64,000 bases of DNA from Streptomyces odontomachi (GTDB lineage Bacteria > Actinomycetota > Actinomycetes > Streptomycetales > Streptomycetaceae), in assembly GCF_024435355.1 (NCBI RefSeq), contig NZ_JAMJWG010000022.1, positions 1 to 64,000 of the forward strand, in the 5' to 3' direction. Both the position numbers and the translations under genes were made by a program. This document shows, one piece after another, positions 49,229 through 58,270 of the stretch; positions within the stretch are counted from its first letter, which is position 1, and each line of letters opens with the position of its first letter. The notes under the pieces were generated by a model that searched no databases, was not told the origin of the DNA, and saw only the letters and a list, made by a program, of their open reading frames with translations.

Positions 49229-49413
49229 GGCGCAAGAACCTACAGTGCGCTCCGCACCCACGGGAACTTCGCCAGCGAAGCGCCTCGATGACCGGCAGGG
49301 GGTAAAAGGGCCAGGTCCGGGGAGATCCGGGGAGCTGTGATGAAAACCACAGTGTTCGAGGCGTGTGGGTGGGCATGCCGCGATTTTCCTGCCGCCGCGT
49401 GGGAAATGCTTCG

Positions 49414-49429
49414 TGTGGTCGAGACCACA
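49414..49429. promoter_or_regulatory. Palindrome TGTGGTC-GA-GACCACA, candidate Lrp operator
   Basis: Seven perfectly matched base pairs flank a 2-bp spacer in the 238-bp gap between the Lrp/AsnC gene and the divergent hypothetical gene; positions may be off by one. A further ACCACAG half-site lies about 70 bp to the left. Lrp/AsnC proteins bind imperfect palindromes in such gaps. Confidence 0.45.
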
Positions 49430-49466
49430 GCGGCTCATCGGCCCACCCAGAGGGGGATACATATTC

Positions 49467-49898
49467 ATGCAAAGTCCGAAGTACCCGGGCCGCCTTGCCC
49501 GCACCGCGCACCAGGACACCGAGTCCGCGTTCGAGGCCGTCCACGGGCCTGATCCGGAAGGCGACCCGGCCGACTCCGACGACACCTTCGACACCTACCG
49601 CGTGGTCTGCCCGGACTGCGCCCAGTCGATCGCGTTGCTGGCGGACGAGGACGTGCTGCCCGAGCACGCGCTGTGCCCCTCGGCATGGGACCCGTTCGGT
49701 CTCCAGGTCTGCGCGGGCACCGGTCGCCCGTCGGTCGACGCGCTCGCCGCGGACGCCGACGGGGAGGAAGAGCCGGAAGCCGCACTGCTGTTGACGCTCC
49801 CCCAGGGCCTCGACTGGCGCACCCAGCCGTTCTCGCACGTCGGCGGCCCCGGCTCGCGCCCCATCCAGGTGCCGCAGATCCGGCGCCCCGCGGCCTGA
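49467..49898 (+). CDS. Hypothetical protein with a CxxC motif
   Basis: This 143-residue acidic protein is of unknown family. The start MQSPKYPGRLARTAHQ follows AGAGGGGGATACATATTC. The middle has VVCPDCAQSIALLADED then LPEHALCPSAWDPFGL; the CxxC and a later Cys could make a metal site. The C-terminus GLDWRTQPFSHVGGPGSRP is distinctive. There are no membrane segments. It is divergent from the Lrp/AsnC gene and may be its target. Confidence 0.7.
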   Translation: MQSPKYPGRLARTAHQDTESAFEAVHGPDPEGDPADSDDTFDTYRVVCPDCAQSIALLADEDVLPEHALCPSAWDPFGLQVCAGTGRPSVDALAADADGEEEPEAALLLTLPQGLDWRTQPFSHVGGPGSRPIQVPQIRRPAA

Positions 49899-50069
49899 CC
49901 CGTGGAACCGGCCCGGCCGTCTCGGCGGGCCGTACACGCAGGATGCCGTGTTCCGGGCCAGGTATCCCGATGCGCACCGGCACGTGGATCAGCCCGTGGC
50001 CGGATCGGTGAACTGAGAGACGAATCGACCGGGCGGTGACCTGACCGCCCGTGTGGGCGTTGGCCGGGT

Positions 50070-50384
50070 ATGACCGTTTCCACCCGGCCCGCGACCGGCC
50101 GTCGCCTCCTGGTCCCCGTATCCGCAGAATCGGTTCCGCACCTGGCCCGTCTACCCCAGCCCGATCCGCCGATCTACCACGCCCTGCTGCGCAGTTGGGC
50201 CGAGCGTGGCAAGACCCTGCCGGGGCGCCACGACCCGGAGTGGGTACGGCTCGCGGCGCCGCCGACCGCCTTCGCGTCACCGCGCGCCCTCACGCCCCCG
50301 GCGGTCCGCTCGACGCCGGATCCCGCGCGGCCGGCGGCGGCGCCCGTCCTCAGGACTCCGGACCGACGAGGTGGCGGGCGATGA
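50070..50384 (+). CDS. Small hypothetical protein, 104 aa
   Basis: The family is unknown. The start MTVSTRPATGRRLLVPVSAE leads to a recognisable core, LPQPDPPIYHALLRSWAERGKTLPGRHDPEWVRLA, after which the chain is Pro/Ala-rich. I recall similar short proteins in other Streptomyces. The last 35 bp overlap the 3' end of the convergent acyl-CoA dehydrogenase gene. The 171-bp gap upstream holds GC-rich stem-loop material. Confidence 0.6.
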   Translation: MTVSTRPATGRRLLVPVSAESVPHLARLPQPDPPIYHALLRSWAERGKTLPGRHDPEWVRLAAPPTAFASPRALTPPAVRSTPDPARPAAAPVLRTPDRRGGGR

Positions 50385-51588
50385 CCACCCGTTGGATCTG
50401 GTTGGTGCCCTCGACGATCTGGAGCATCTTCGCCTCGCGCATATAGCGTTCGACGGGGAAGTCCGCGGTGTAGCCGTATCCGCCGAGGACCTGTACGGCG
50501 TCGGTGGTGACCTTCATGGCGGTGTCCGTGCACAGCAGCTTCGCCATGGCGGCCTGCCGTGCGAACGGCCTTCCGGCGTCGCGCAGTCGTGCCGCGGCGA
50601 GGTACAGGGCGCGGCCCGCCTCGACGGCGGTGGCCATGTCGGCGAGCAGGAAGCGCAGGCCCTGGAAGTCGGCGATCGGCCGCCCGAACTGCCGCCGCTC
50701 GACGGCGTACGCCAGCGCCGCGTCCAGCGCCGCCTGGGCGAGGCCGACCGCGCAGGCGGCTATGCCGAGCCGCCCGGAGTCCAGCGCGGACAGCGCGATG
50801 GTGAAGCCCTGTCCCACCTCGCCGATCCGGCGCGCATCCGGCACCCGCACGCCGTCCAGGTGGACCTGCGCGGTGGGTGAGCCCTTCATGCCCATCTTCC
50901 GTTCCGGGGCCGCGGCGGAGAGACCCGACGCGTCACCCGGCACCAGGAAGGCGGTGATGCCCCGGGCGCCGTCGTCCGACGTCCTGGCCAGCACCGTGTA
51001 GAAGTCCGCGATGCCACCGTGGGTGATCCATGCCTTGGTGCCGGTCAGCGACCATCCCAGGGCGCCTTGGGCGTCATCCGGAACCGGCGGCCGGTCCGGA
51101 TCCTGCGGTTGCTCCGAACGGGTGGGCACCGGCTCGCGCACCGCGCGGGTCCTCAGCCCCGCGGCATCGGAGCCGGAGGCCGGCTCGGACAGGCAGTAGG
51201 CGCCGAGCAGCCCGCCGCCGAGCATGGCCGGCAGATGCTCGGCGCGCTGCTCCTTGGTGCCGAAGGCGGCCAGGGCGTGGCAGGACAGGCTGTGCACGCT
51301 GACGCCGAGCCCGACGGTCAGACGGGCGGCGGCGAGTTCCTCGAGGACTTGGAGGTAGACCTCGTACGGCTGGTCACCGCCGCCGTACTCGCTGTCGTAG
51401 GGCAGTCCGAGCAGGCCCGCTTCGGACAGCAGGGTGAAGGTCTCGCGAGGGAAGCGGCCGGCTTCTTCCTCGTCGGCTGCGTGGGGTGCGATGTCGCGGC
51501 GGATCAGGTCACGGACGAGCGAGAGCAGGTCACGTGCCTCGTCGGTGGGTAGCTGACGGTCCACCGGCTGCGGGGCGAAGTCGGACAT
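50350..51588 (-). CDS. Acyl-CoA dehydrogenase
   Basis: This FAD-dependent enzyme of fatty-acid or branched amino-acid breakdown has 412 residues in the three-domain order: helical N-terminus (LVRDLIRRDIAPHAADEEEAG), FAD-binding beta region (AYCLSEPASGSDAAGLRTRA, SLTGTKAWITHGGIADFYTV), and C-terminal helices (ALDAALAYAVERRQFGRPIADFQG, QVLGGYGYTADFPVERYMREAK, IVEGTNQIQRVVIARHLVG). The catalytic base in this subgroup is the Glu in IVEGTNQ. A Pro/Asp-rich insertion of about 30 residues (PVPTRSEQPQDPDRPPVPDD) splits the beta domain and is unusual. ATG 51588 follows CAGGGAGG. Confidence 0.93.
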   Translation of the reverse strand: MSDFAPQPVDRQLPTDEARDLLSLVRDLIRRDIAPHAADEEEAGRFPRETFTLLSEAGLLGLPYDSEYGGGDQPYEVYLQVLEELAAARLTVGLGVSVHSLSCHALAAFGTKEQRAEHLPAMLGGGLLGAYCLSEPASGSDAAGLRTRAVREPVPTRSEQPQDPDRPPVPDDAQGALGWSLTGTKAWITHGGIADFYTVLARTSDDGARGITAFLVPGDASGLSAAAPERKMGMKGSPTAQVHLDGVRVPDARRIGEVGQGFTIALSALDSGRLGIAACAVGLAQAALDAALAYAVERRQFGRPIADFQGLRFLLADMATAVEAGRALYLAAARLRDAGRPFARQAAMAKLLCTDTAMKVTTDAVQVLGGYGYTADFPVERYMREAKMLQIVEGTNQIQRVVIARHLVGPES

Positions 51589-51940
51589 GGCGGCGCGGTC
51601 CTCCCTGTCGGGCGCTGGGGCGGGCACGCGCCTGGGTAGGGCGGCGCCGCCCGGCGGGGTCGTGTCCCGGGTGCTGCTGCGCTGCCGCCGACGCTGCCGC
51701 CCTGGATCGCAGGCGCGGCCACACGGCGGCGGTGGCGCGATGAGTATGCCCGATCGGGGGCGGGTCGTCACCCGCGTTTGGGGAGATGAGAGGCGGTACG
51801 GGCACAGGTGCGCAAGATCGGCTGAAAGAGGGTGGGAGGCCGCCTGACGCGCTGTCCGAGGGAGGCTGGTGCGGCGGTCCGCGGGGCGGTCGGACGGCGA
51901 CGGTCCGCCGGTCGTCGTCCCGCTGCCATGGCACGAGAAT
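51589..51940. other. Gene-free divergent region upstream of chitinase
   Basis: No gene is supported here. It must carry the acyl-CoA dehydrogenase promoter, which was not recognised. The DasR-like sites and the chitinase leader follow at 51941-52074. Confidence 0.5.
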
Positions 51941-51973
51941 TGGTACACACCATTGACTCAATGGTCTAGTCCT
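51941..51973. promoter_or_regulatory. Two DasR dre-like operators in the chitinase promoter
   Basis: TGGTACACACCA (51941-51952) and TGGTCTAGTCCT (51962-51973) both fit the DasR consensus TGGTCTAGACCA (9 and 10 of 12). Their starts are 21 bp apart. The arrangement resembles the paired direct repeats over Streptomyces chitinase promoters, through which GlcNAc phosphates relieve repression. TTGACT at 51954-51959 between them may be the -35. Confidence 0.8.
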
Positions 51974-52074
51974 TCTACTGTTCCAGCGAGCACCCCCACC
52001 GACGTCGGGGCCTTCACAGGTCAAGCACGCGCACGTGTCGCAACGTCCTCTCCCCACCCTCACGAGGAGATCCG

Positions 52075-53322
<1,248 letters not shown>

Positions 53323-53336
53323 ACGGCACAGCCGTG

Positions 53337-53366
53337 AAGGGCGGGGGCCTGCGGGCTCCCGCCCTT
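53337..53366 (+). terminator. Chitinase terminator stem-loop
   Basis: AAGGGCGGG (53337-53345) pairs with CCCGCCCTT (53358-53366), 14 bp after the chitinase stop, followed by TCG. Confidence 0.75.
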
Positions 53367-53468
53367 TCGTGTGCGCAACGTTGTCGGCGCGCCGCGCGTC
53401 TCCTTCTCCAGCGGCCGTTTTCCCCCCGGCGGCCGGCATTGCCGCGCATCCGACCGAAGGGGAACCCG

Positions 53469-54959
53469 ATGACCGGACGACCGTCCGTACACCGCCGTAG
53501 ACCGCTGCTCGCGCTGGCCGCCGCACTCGCCGTGACCGCCACCCTGACCGGGCCCGTCTCCTACGCGGCCACGCCGCACGGGCCGGCCACCCGGCCCTCC
53601 CCCGGCGCGCCGGGCCTGGGCGACCCGCTCTTCCCGCTGGACGGGAACGGCGGCTACACGGTGCGCCACTACACCCTGGACTTCGACTGGCAGGCGCCGG
53701 CGACGCCGTTCGAGGCGAGCGCGACGATCGAGGCGCGGGCGACGCAGTCGCTGTCCCGCTTCGACCTGGACTTCGCCGGCAACACCCTGCACACGGTGAC
53801 CGTGAACGGACGTGCCGCGTCCTTCGCCCGGGACGGCGACGAGTTGGTCGTCACGCCGGCCGCCCCGCTCGACGACGGTGACGACTTCACCGTCCGCGTC
53901 ACCTACACCGCCGACCCGACGCAGACCCGGCACCGCGACGACGCCATCGAGGACTACGGCTGGATCCCCACGCCCGACGGCACCGTGCTGTACCCCCAGC
54001 CCGACGGCGCCAAGATGATCTTCCCGGCCGACGACCACCCGAGCCTGCGGGCGCCCTTCACCTTCCACGTCACCACGCCGCCCGGGCTCGACGCGGTCGC
54101 GGGCGGGCGGCTGACCAGCCGCACCGAGCAGCCCGACGGCCGGGTGCGCTGGACGTACGACACCCAGCAGCCCGTCGCCACCCAGCTGGTGCAACTGGCG
54201 ATCGGTCACTTCACCTTCGTCGACCGCACCGGCCCGCACGGGCTGCCGATCCGGGATGTGGTCCCCGACACGCTGGCCGCGTCGGTCGAGCAGTACCTGC
54301 GGCTCACGCCGGACCAGCTGGCCTGGCTGGAGCGGCAGCTCGGCCCGTTCCCGTTCGACCGCTACGGCGTCCTGGTCGGGGACACCGACCTCGGTGTGGC
54401 GCTGGAGACGCAGACGCTGTCCCTGCTGCCGAAGGGCGACCTGCTCGGCACGCAGGTGGACGCCGAGAAGAACATGGTCCACGAGCTGACCCACCAGTGG
54501 CTCGGCGACAGCGTCGCCCTGCGGACCTGGTCCGACCTGTGGCTGAGCGAAGGGCACGCGCGGTACTACGAGCGGCTGTACTCCGAGGCGCACGGCGGCG
54601 ACAGCTTCGAGGCGGCCATGAAGGAGGCCTACCGCCAGCACGACCAGTGGCGCCACGACACCGGCGCACCGGCCGAGCCGACGGAGTCCAACCTGTTCAA
54701 GAAGATGCGCTACGACGGTTCTGCCCTGGTGCTCTACGCGCTCCGCGCGGAGGTGGGCGACGCCACGTTCCAGCGCATCGAGCAGCAGTGGTTCGCCCGT
54801 TACCGGGGGAAGGCGGCCGGCACCCAGGACTACGTCGCGCTGGCCTCCGAGGTGGCCGGCCGGGACCTGTCGGGCTTCCTGCGTCCATGGCTGTACGGCG
54901 CGCACACCCCGCCGATGCCGGGGCATCCGGACTGGGTGGTGGACCCCGTCCAGGAGTGA
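53469..54959 (+). CDS. Secreted M1-family metallopeptidase
   Basis: This 496-residue zinc aminopeptidase-like protein is predicted to be exported: residues 1 to about 33 form a signal peptide (RRRPLLALAAALAVTATLTG, cleaved after SYAA). The N-terminal beta domain (YTVRHYTLDFDW) is followed by the catalytic domain with HELTHQW (His338, Glu339, His342) and Glu361 in LWLSEGHARYYE, the HExxH-x18-E signature. The exopeptidase GxMEN motif is represented by the divergent LGVALETQTLS. It is shorter than classical aminopeptidase N and lacks the C-terminal helical domain, as is common for secreted actinobacterial members. GAAGGGGAACCCG precedes the ATG. It follows chitinase with its own terminator between. 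Confidence 0.93.
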   Translation: MTGRPSVHRRRPLLALAAALAVTATLTGPVSYAATPHGPATRPSPGAPGLGDPLFPLDGNGGYTVRHYTLDFDWQAPATPFEASATIEARATQSLSRFDLDFAGNTLHTVTVNGRAASFARDGDELVVTPAAPLDDGDDFTVRVTYTADPTQTRHRDDAIEDYGWIPTPDGTVLYPQPDGAKMIFPADDHPSLRAPFTFHVTTPPGLDAVAGGRLTSRTEQPDGRVRWTYDTQQPVATQLVQLAIGHFTFVDRTGPHGLPIRDVVPDTLAASVEQYLRLTPDQLAWLERQLGPFPFDRYGVLVGDTDLGVALETQTLSLLPKGDLLGTQVDAEKNMVHELTHQWLGDSVALRTWSDLWLSEGHARYYERLYSEAHGGDSFEAAMKEAYRQHDQWRHDTGAPAEPTESNLFKKMRYDGSALVLYALRAEVGDATFQRIEQQWFARYRGKAAGTQDYVALASEVAGRDLSGFLRPWLYGAHTPPMPGHPDWVVDPVQE

Positions 54960-54971
54960 GACGCACGGTGG

Positions 54972-55005
54972 GCCGGGCGCGCCTGCCGGATCGGGCGCGC
55001 CCGGC
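54972..55005. terminator. Perfect 12-bp stem-loop between convergent genes
   Basis: GCCGGGCGCGCC (54972-54983) pairs with GGCGCGCCCGGC (54994-55005) around a 10-base loop. It lies between the M1 peptidase stop and the stop of the DUF1537 kinase gene. Confidence 0.85.
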
Positions 55006-56544
55006 TCACAGCACGTCCTGGGCGGTGACGAAGATGTCCTCGGCGCCGAAGTTGCCGGACTTCAGGGCGAGGTTGACCGTGCGCCCGCGGTAGCCGGCCG
55101 CCGTCCAGGGCACGCCGGGGGCGATGGCGCGGCCGATGGTGAAACGCCGCACGCCCAGCGCCGTGACCACCGCGCCGGAGGTCTCGCCGCCGGCGACCAG
55201 CAGCCGTCCGAAGCCCGCGTCCACCAGCTCCCGGGCGCAGGCCGCCAAGGCGCCCTCCACGGCGGCCGCGCTGCGCTCCGTGCCGAACCGGCGCTGCGCC
55301 CGGCGCACCTGGTCACGGTCGTCCGCGCTGTACAGCAGCACCGGACGCGGCCCGGCCCGCCCGCGCGCCCACGCCACCGCGTCGGCCACCGTGCCCTCCG
55401 GGTCGTCGAGCAGCGCATCGACCGGAATCCGGCGGTGCGGCAACCGGGCGCGCGCGTACGCGGTCTGCGCGAGGGTGGCGTCGGAGACGCTGCCGGCGAG
55501 CACGGCGGCGGGGCCGGCGGCGACCGGGATGCGGGCGGCACGCCCCGGGTCGGCGGCCGCGGCCGGGGCGGTGTCGGGGGTGCGCCCGGACGGCGGCGGA
55601 AGGGCGAGGGCGAGGCCCGAGCCGCCGGTGAGCAACGGCAGTCGGGCGGTGGCACGCAGCAGCGGCGCGAAGTCGTCGTTGCCGAGCACGTCGGTGACCA
55701 CGATCCGGGTCCCGTCGGCGACGAGGCGGTCCACATGGGCGCGCAGCGCCGCGTCGCCGGCGCGCAGCACCGGGTGCGGCAGCAGTCCGACGGGGTGCCG
55801 GGTCTGGGCGGCGAGCACCCGGACCAGGTCCGGGTCGGTCATCGGGGTGAGCGGATGGTGCCGCATGCCGCTCTCGCTCAGCAGGCGGTCAGCCACGAAC
55901 AGGTGTCCCTGGTAGACGGTGCGGCCATTGTCCGGGAAGGCCGGGCAGGCGATGGTCCAGGGTGCGCCGGTGGCCGCCAGCAGCGCGTCGATGACCGGCC
56001 CGATGTTGCCGCCGGGCGTGGAGTCGAAGGTGGAGCAGTACTTGAACCAGAAGCGCTCGCAGCCCAGTGCCGCGAGGCCGCGATGCGCGTCGAGGGCCGC
56101 CCGGACCGCCTCCTCCGGCGGTACCGTCCGCGTCTTCAACGCCACCACCACGGCGTCCGGCGCGTCCGACGGCATCGCCCCGGCGGCGCCCGGGGCCGGC
56201 CCGGCGGTTTCCCCAGCGCCCCGGCCCCGCACGCCCGCCGCCGTGGCTCCGGCCGCCGGGCCGGGAGCGGACGCCACCGCGGCAGCGGGCGGCTGGCCGG
56301 GAGTGGGTGCCGCCTCACGGGCGCCGACGATCAGCGTGGTGCGGTAACCGGCCCTCACGAGGTTGCCGGCCAGGTCGGTGGCGCCGGTGAAGTCGTCGGC
56401 GATGCAGCCCAGTAGGGGGTGCCGAGGGGGGTCGGGCGCAGCGGTGCCGGGCGCGGACGGTTGCGCGGTCCCGGCCGGTTGGGGTGCACCGGCCGCCCGA
56501 TCCGGGCCCGAAAGCTCCGCATCCGTGGCCGGCCGGACCGTCAT
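55006..56544 (-). CDS. DUF1537 four-carbon acid-sugar kinase-like protein (OtnK family)
   Basis: This 512-residue protein belongs to the family whose characterised members phosphorylate D-erythronate, L-threonate or D-threonate. It starts the domain at LLGCIADDFTGATDLAGNLVRAG, with FKYCSTFDSTPGGNIGPVIDALL and CPAFPDNGRTVYQGHLFV, and ends with LVAGGETSGAVVTALGVRRF and LALKSGNFGAEDIF. An Ala/Pro/Gly-rich insertion of about 50 residues separates TTLIVGA from VVVALKTRT. It is the last gene of a six-gene operon. The dehydrogenases (PdxA2, LtnD) usually next to it are absent; a racemase-like gene overlaps it by four bases instead. Confidence 0.9.
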   Translation of the reverse strand: MTVRPATDAELSGPDRAAGAPQPAGTAQPSAPGTAAPDPPRHPLLGCIADDFTGATDLAGNLVRAGYRTTLIVGAREAAPTPGQPPAAAVASAPGPAAGATAAGVRGRGAGETAGPAPGAAGAMPSDAPDAVVVALKTRTVPPEEAVRAALDAHRGLAALGCERFWFKYCSTFDSTPGGNIGPVIDALLAATGAPWTIACPAFPDNGRTVYQGHLFVADRLLSESGMRHHPLTPMTDPDLVRVLAAQTRHPVGLLPHPVLRAGDAALRAHVDRLVADGTRIVVTDVLGNDDFAPLLRATARLPLLTGGSGLALALPPPSGRTPDTAPAAAADPGRAARIPVAAGPAAVLAGSVSDATLAQTAYARARLPHRRIPVDALLDDPEGTVADAVAWARGRAGPRPVLLYSADDRDQVRRAQRRFGTERSAAAVEGALAACARELVDAGFGRLLVAGGETSGAVVTALGVRRFTIGRAIAPGVPWTAAGYRGRTVNLALKSGNFGAEDIFVTAQDVL

Positions 56545-57278
56545 GCCCCCGCCTCCTGCGGTGTCACGGCGCCCAGCGCGGCGAGCTGGGCGGTGCCGGT
56601 GCGCGGTGAGGTGAGTACGGGGACACCGAGCGCACCGGGCGGCAGGGTGCCGACGGCGGCGGCCATGGAGGCCTGGGCGAGCACGAGCACATCGGTCTCG
56701 GCGGCGAGTCGACGGGCCTCGGCGGCGATCAGCGCGTCGTGCTCTTCGGGACGACCCTGGATGCGCGCCTGGTAGGCGCCCTCGCAGGTGGAGGCGGTGA
56801 GGGTGATCTCGGCGCCGCTCTCGGCGGCCTGCCGCCGGATCAGGGCGGCGGTCGGCTCCAGCGTGGAGTCGAGGGTGGCGAGGACGCCGACGCGGGGCCC
56901 GGTGCGCACGGCCTCGGCGGCCATGGGGGCGTCCACCCGGAAGATCGGGATGGACACCAGCGGACGTACCTGTTCGGCCGCCGGGCCGATCGACGAGCAG
57001 GTGACCAGGACCGCGCGGGCCCCGGCCGCTTCGGCGTGCCGGATGTGCGAGGCGAGCCGGGCGGTGGTGCGCGGCAGCGGCCCGTGCGCGATGGTGTCGG
57101 CGAGCAGGCTCTCGTCGACCATGTGGTACGGCCGTACGCCGGGCGCCTCCTCGCGCAGCAGCGGGTCGAACACCGCGGGCAGCGCGGCGACGGTGTGCAG
57201 CACGCACACCCGCGGCGGTGCGGTGCCGGGCGGCGTGCCCGCACCGCTCGGTCGTGCGTGCTCCTGATCGGCCGTCAT
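56541..57278 (-). CDS. Asp/Glu/hydantoin racemase-like protein
   Basis: This 245-residue cytoplasmic protein has the Asp/Glu racemase fold pattern: VCVLHTVAALPAVFDPLL, GARAVLVTCSSIGPAAEQVRPL with the first catalytic-type Cys, FRVDAPMAAEAVRTGPRVGVLATLDSTLEPT, and a second block ITLTASTCEGAYQARIQGR with Cys, then DVLVLAQASMAAAV, where a Cys is often replaced. Its role in this operon is probably isomerisation of a sugar-acid or a decarboxylation, by context only. It is coupled by ATGA overlaps on both sides. Confidence 0.8.
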   Translation of the reverse strand: MTADQEHARPSGAGTPPGTAPPRVCVLHTVAALPAVFDPLLREEAPGVRPYHMVDESLLADTIAHGPLPRTTARLASHIRHAEAAGARAVLVTCSSIGPAAEQVRPLVSIPIFRVDAPMAAEAVRTGPRVGVLATLDSTLEPTAALIRRQAAESGAEITLTASTCEGAYQARIQGRPEEHDALIAAEARRLAAETDVLVLAQASMAAAVGTLPPGALGVPVLTSPRTGTAQLAALGAVTPQEAGA

Positions 57279-58270
57279 GCCGTGCCTCCGTCCTGGTGCG
57301 CCACCCCGGCTACGGCGTCGCGTTTGCCGGCCGCGACGTCCGTACCGACCGCGGCGTCCCACCACGGTCTGCCGTACCTGTCGACGATGTCGCCGAGCTG
57401 CCGCAGCCGTTCGGCGCAGGGGCCGTGGAGGGTGGCCCGGGTGTCGGGGGCGCCGAGCGCGGCGGTCCACAGGGCGCGCCCCGCGAGGAACCCGGAGGCG
57501 CCGGCGCGGCAGGCCGCCTCCACCGCCGTGGGGAATCGGGCGGGGTCGACGCCCTGGGACAGCACCACCCACGGCACGTCCACCACCGCGTCGACACGGG
57601 CCGCCTCGGCCGCGAGATCGGCGACCGTGCCGACCCCGCCGTTCGGCACCTGGCATTTGTAGAGGGAAGGCCGCAGGGGCGCCAGTTCCCTGGCGGCCGC
57701 CACGATGGCGTCGTTGAGGACGAAGGTGCCGTCGGCCTCTTCCTCGGCGGTGGGCCGGGCCACCGGCTCCAGCACCGAGGCGAGCCCCGCAGCGCGGCAC
57801 AGCTCCACGAAGCGCGCGGCCAGGGCGATGCGACGGTCCTGTTCGCCGTCGCGCCGCCAGATCACCAGCAGCTTCAGCGCCCGCACCCCGTCGGCGGCCG
57901 CGGCACGCGGATCCACGGTCTCGTCCAGGGCGGTGTCCGTGACCGGTCCCCCGGGCTCCTGGGTGAGCACGTCCACGGCGAGCACCGGGGCGCAGCCGCC
58001 CGGCAGGACCTGACGGGCGATCAGCTCCCGGAAGCCGTAGTGCCGGTCGATCAGCAGCGCCGAGGCGGACGGGCCCAGGGCCTGTGCGACGGTCAGCTTG
58101 AAGTCGGTCATCGTGGCGTCGTCGATGCGCTCGCGGGGTTGGCCGGTGCGCTCGATCATCATGGTGCGCAGCGAGTCGCGCTGGTCCATGGCGACCATGG
58201 CGAACGTCCCGGTGGGCCGGGCGAGCGCCCCCACCGGGGCGGTTCGGGTGGTCTGGCTGCTGGTGGTCAT
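57275..58270 (-). CDS. Class I aldolase of the LacD/YihT family
   Basis: This 331-residue TIM-barrel aldolase is related to tagatose-1,6-bisphosphate and sulfofructose-phosphate aldolases. It shows FAMVAMDQRDSLRTMMIER at the start, ALLIDRHYGF, DGVRALKLLVIWRRDG, and LYKCQVPNGG, where Lys205 is the probable Schiff-base residue. VDVPWVVLSQGVD and GASGFLAGRALW end the barrel. It would split a ketose phosphate into a triose phosphate and an aldehyde. The adjacent FGGY kinase would supply that phosphate. The substrate is not deducible. It overlaps both neighbours by four bases. Confidence 0.85.
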   Translation of the reverse strand: MTTSSQTTRTAPVGALARPTGTFAMVAMDQRDSLRTMMIERTGQPRERIDDATMTDFKLTVAQALGPSASALLIDRHYGFRELIARQVLPGGCAPVLAVDVLTQEPGGPVTDTALDETVDPRAAAADGVRALKLLVIWRRDGEQDRRIALAARFVELCRAAGLASVLEPVARPTAEEEADGTFVLNDAIVAAARELAPLRPSLYKCQVPNGGVGTVADLAAEAARVDAVVDVPWVVLSQGVDPARFPTAVEAACRAGASGFLAGRALWTAALGAPDTRATLHGPCAERLRQLGDIVDRYGRPWWDAAVGTDVAAGKRDAVAGVAHQDGGTA

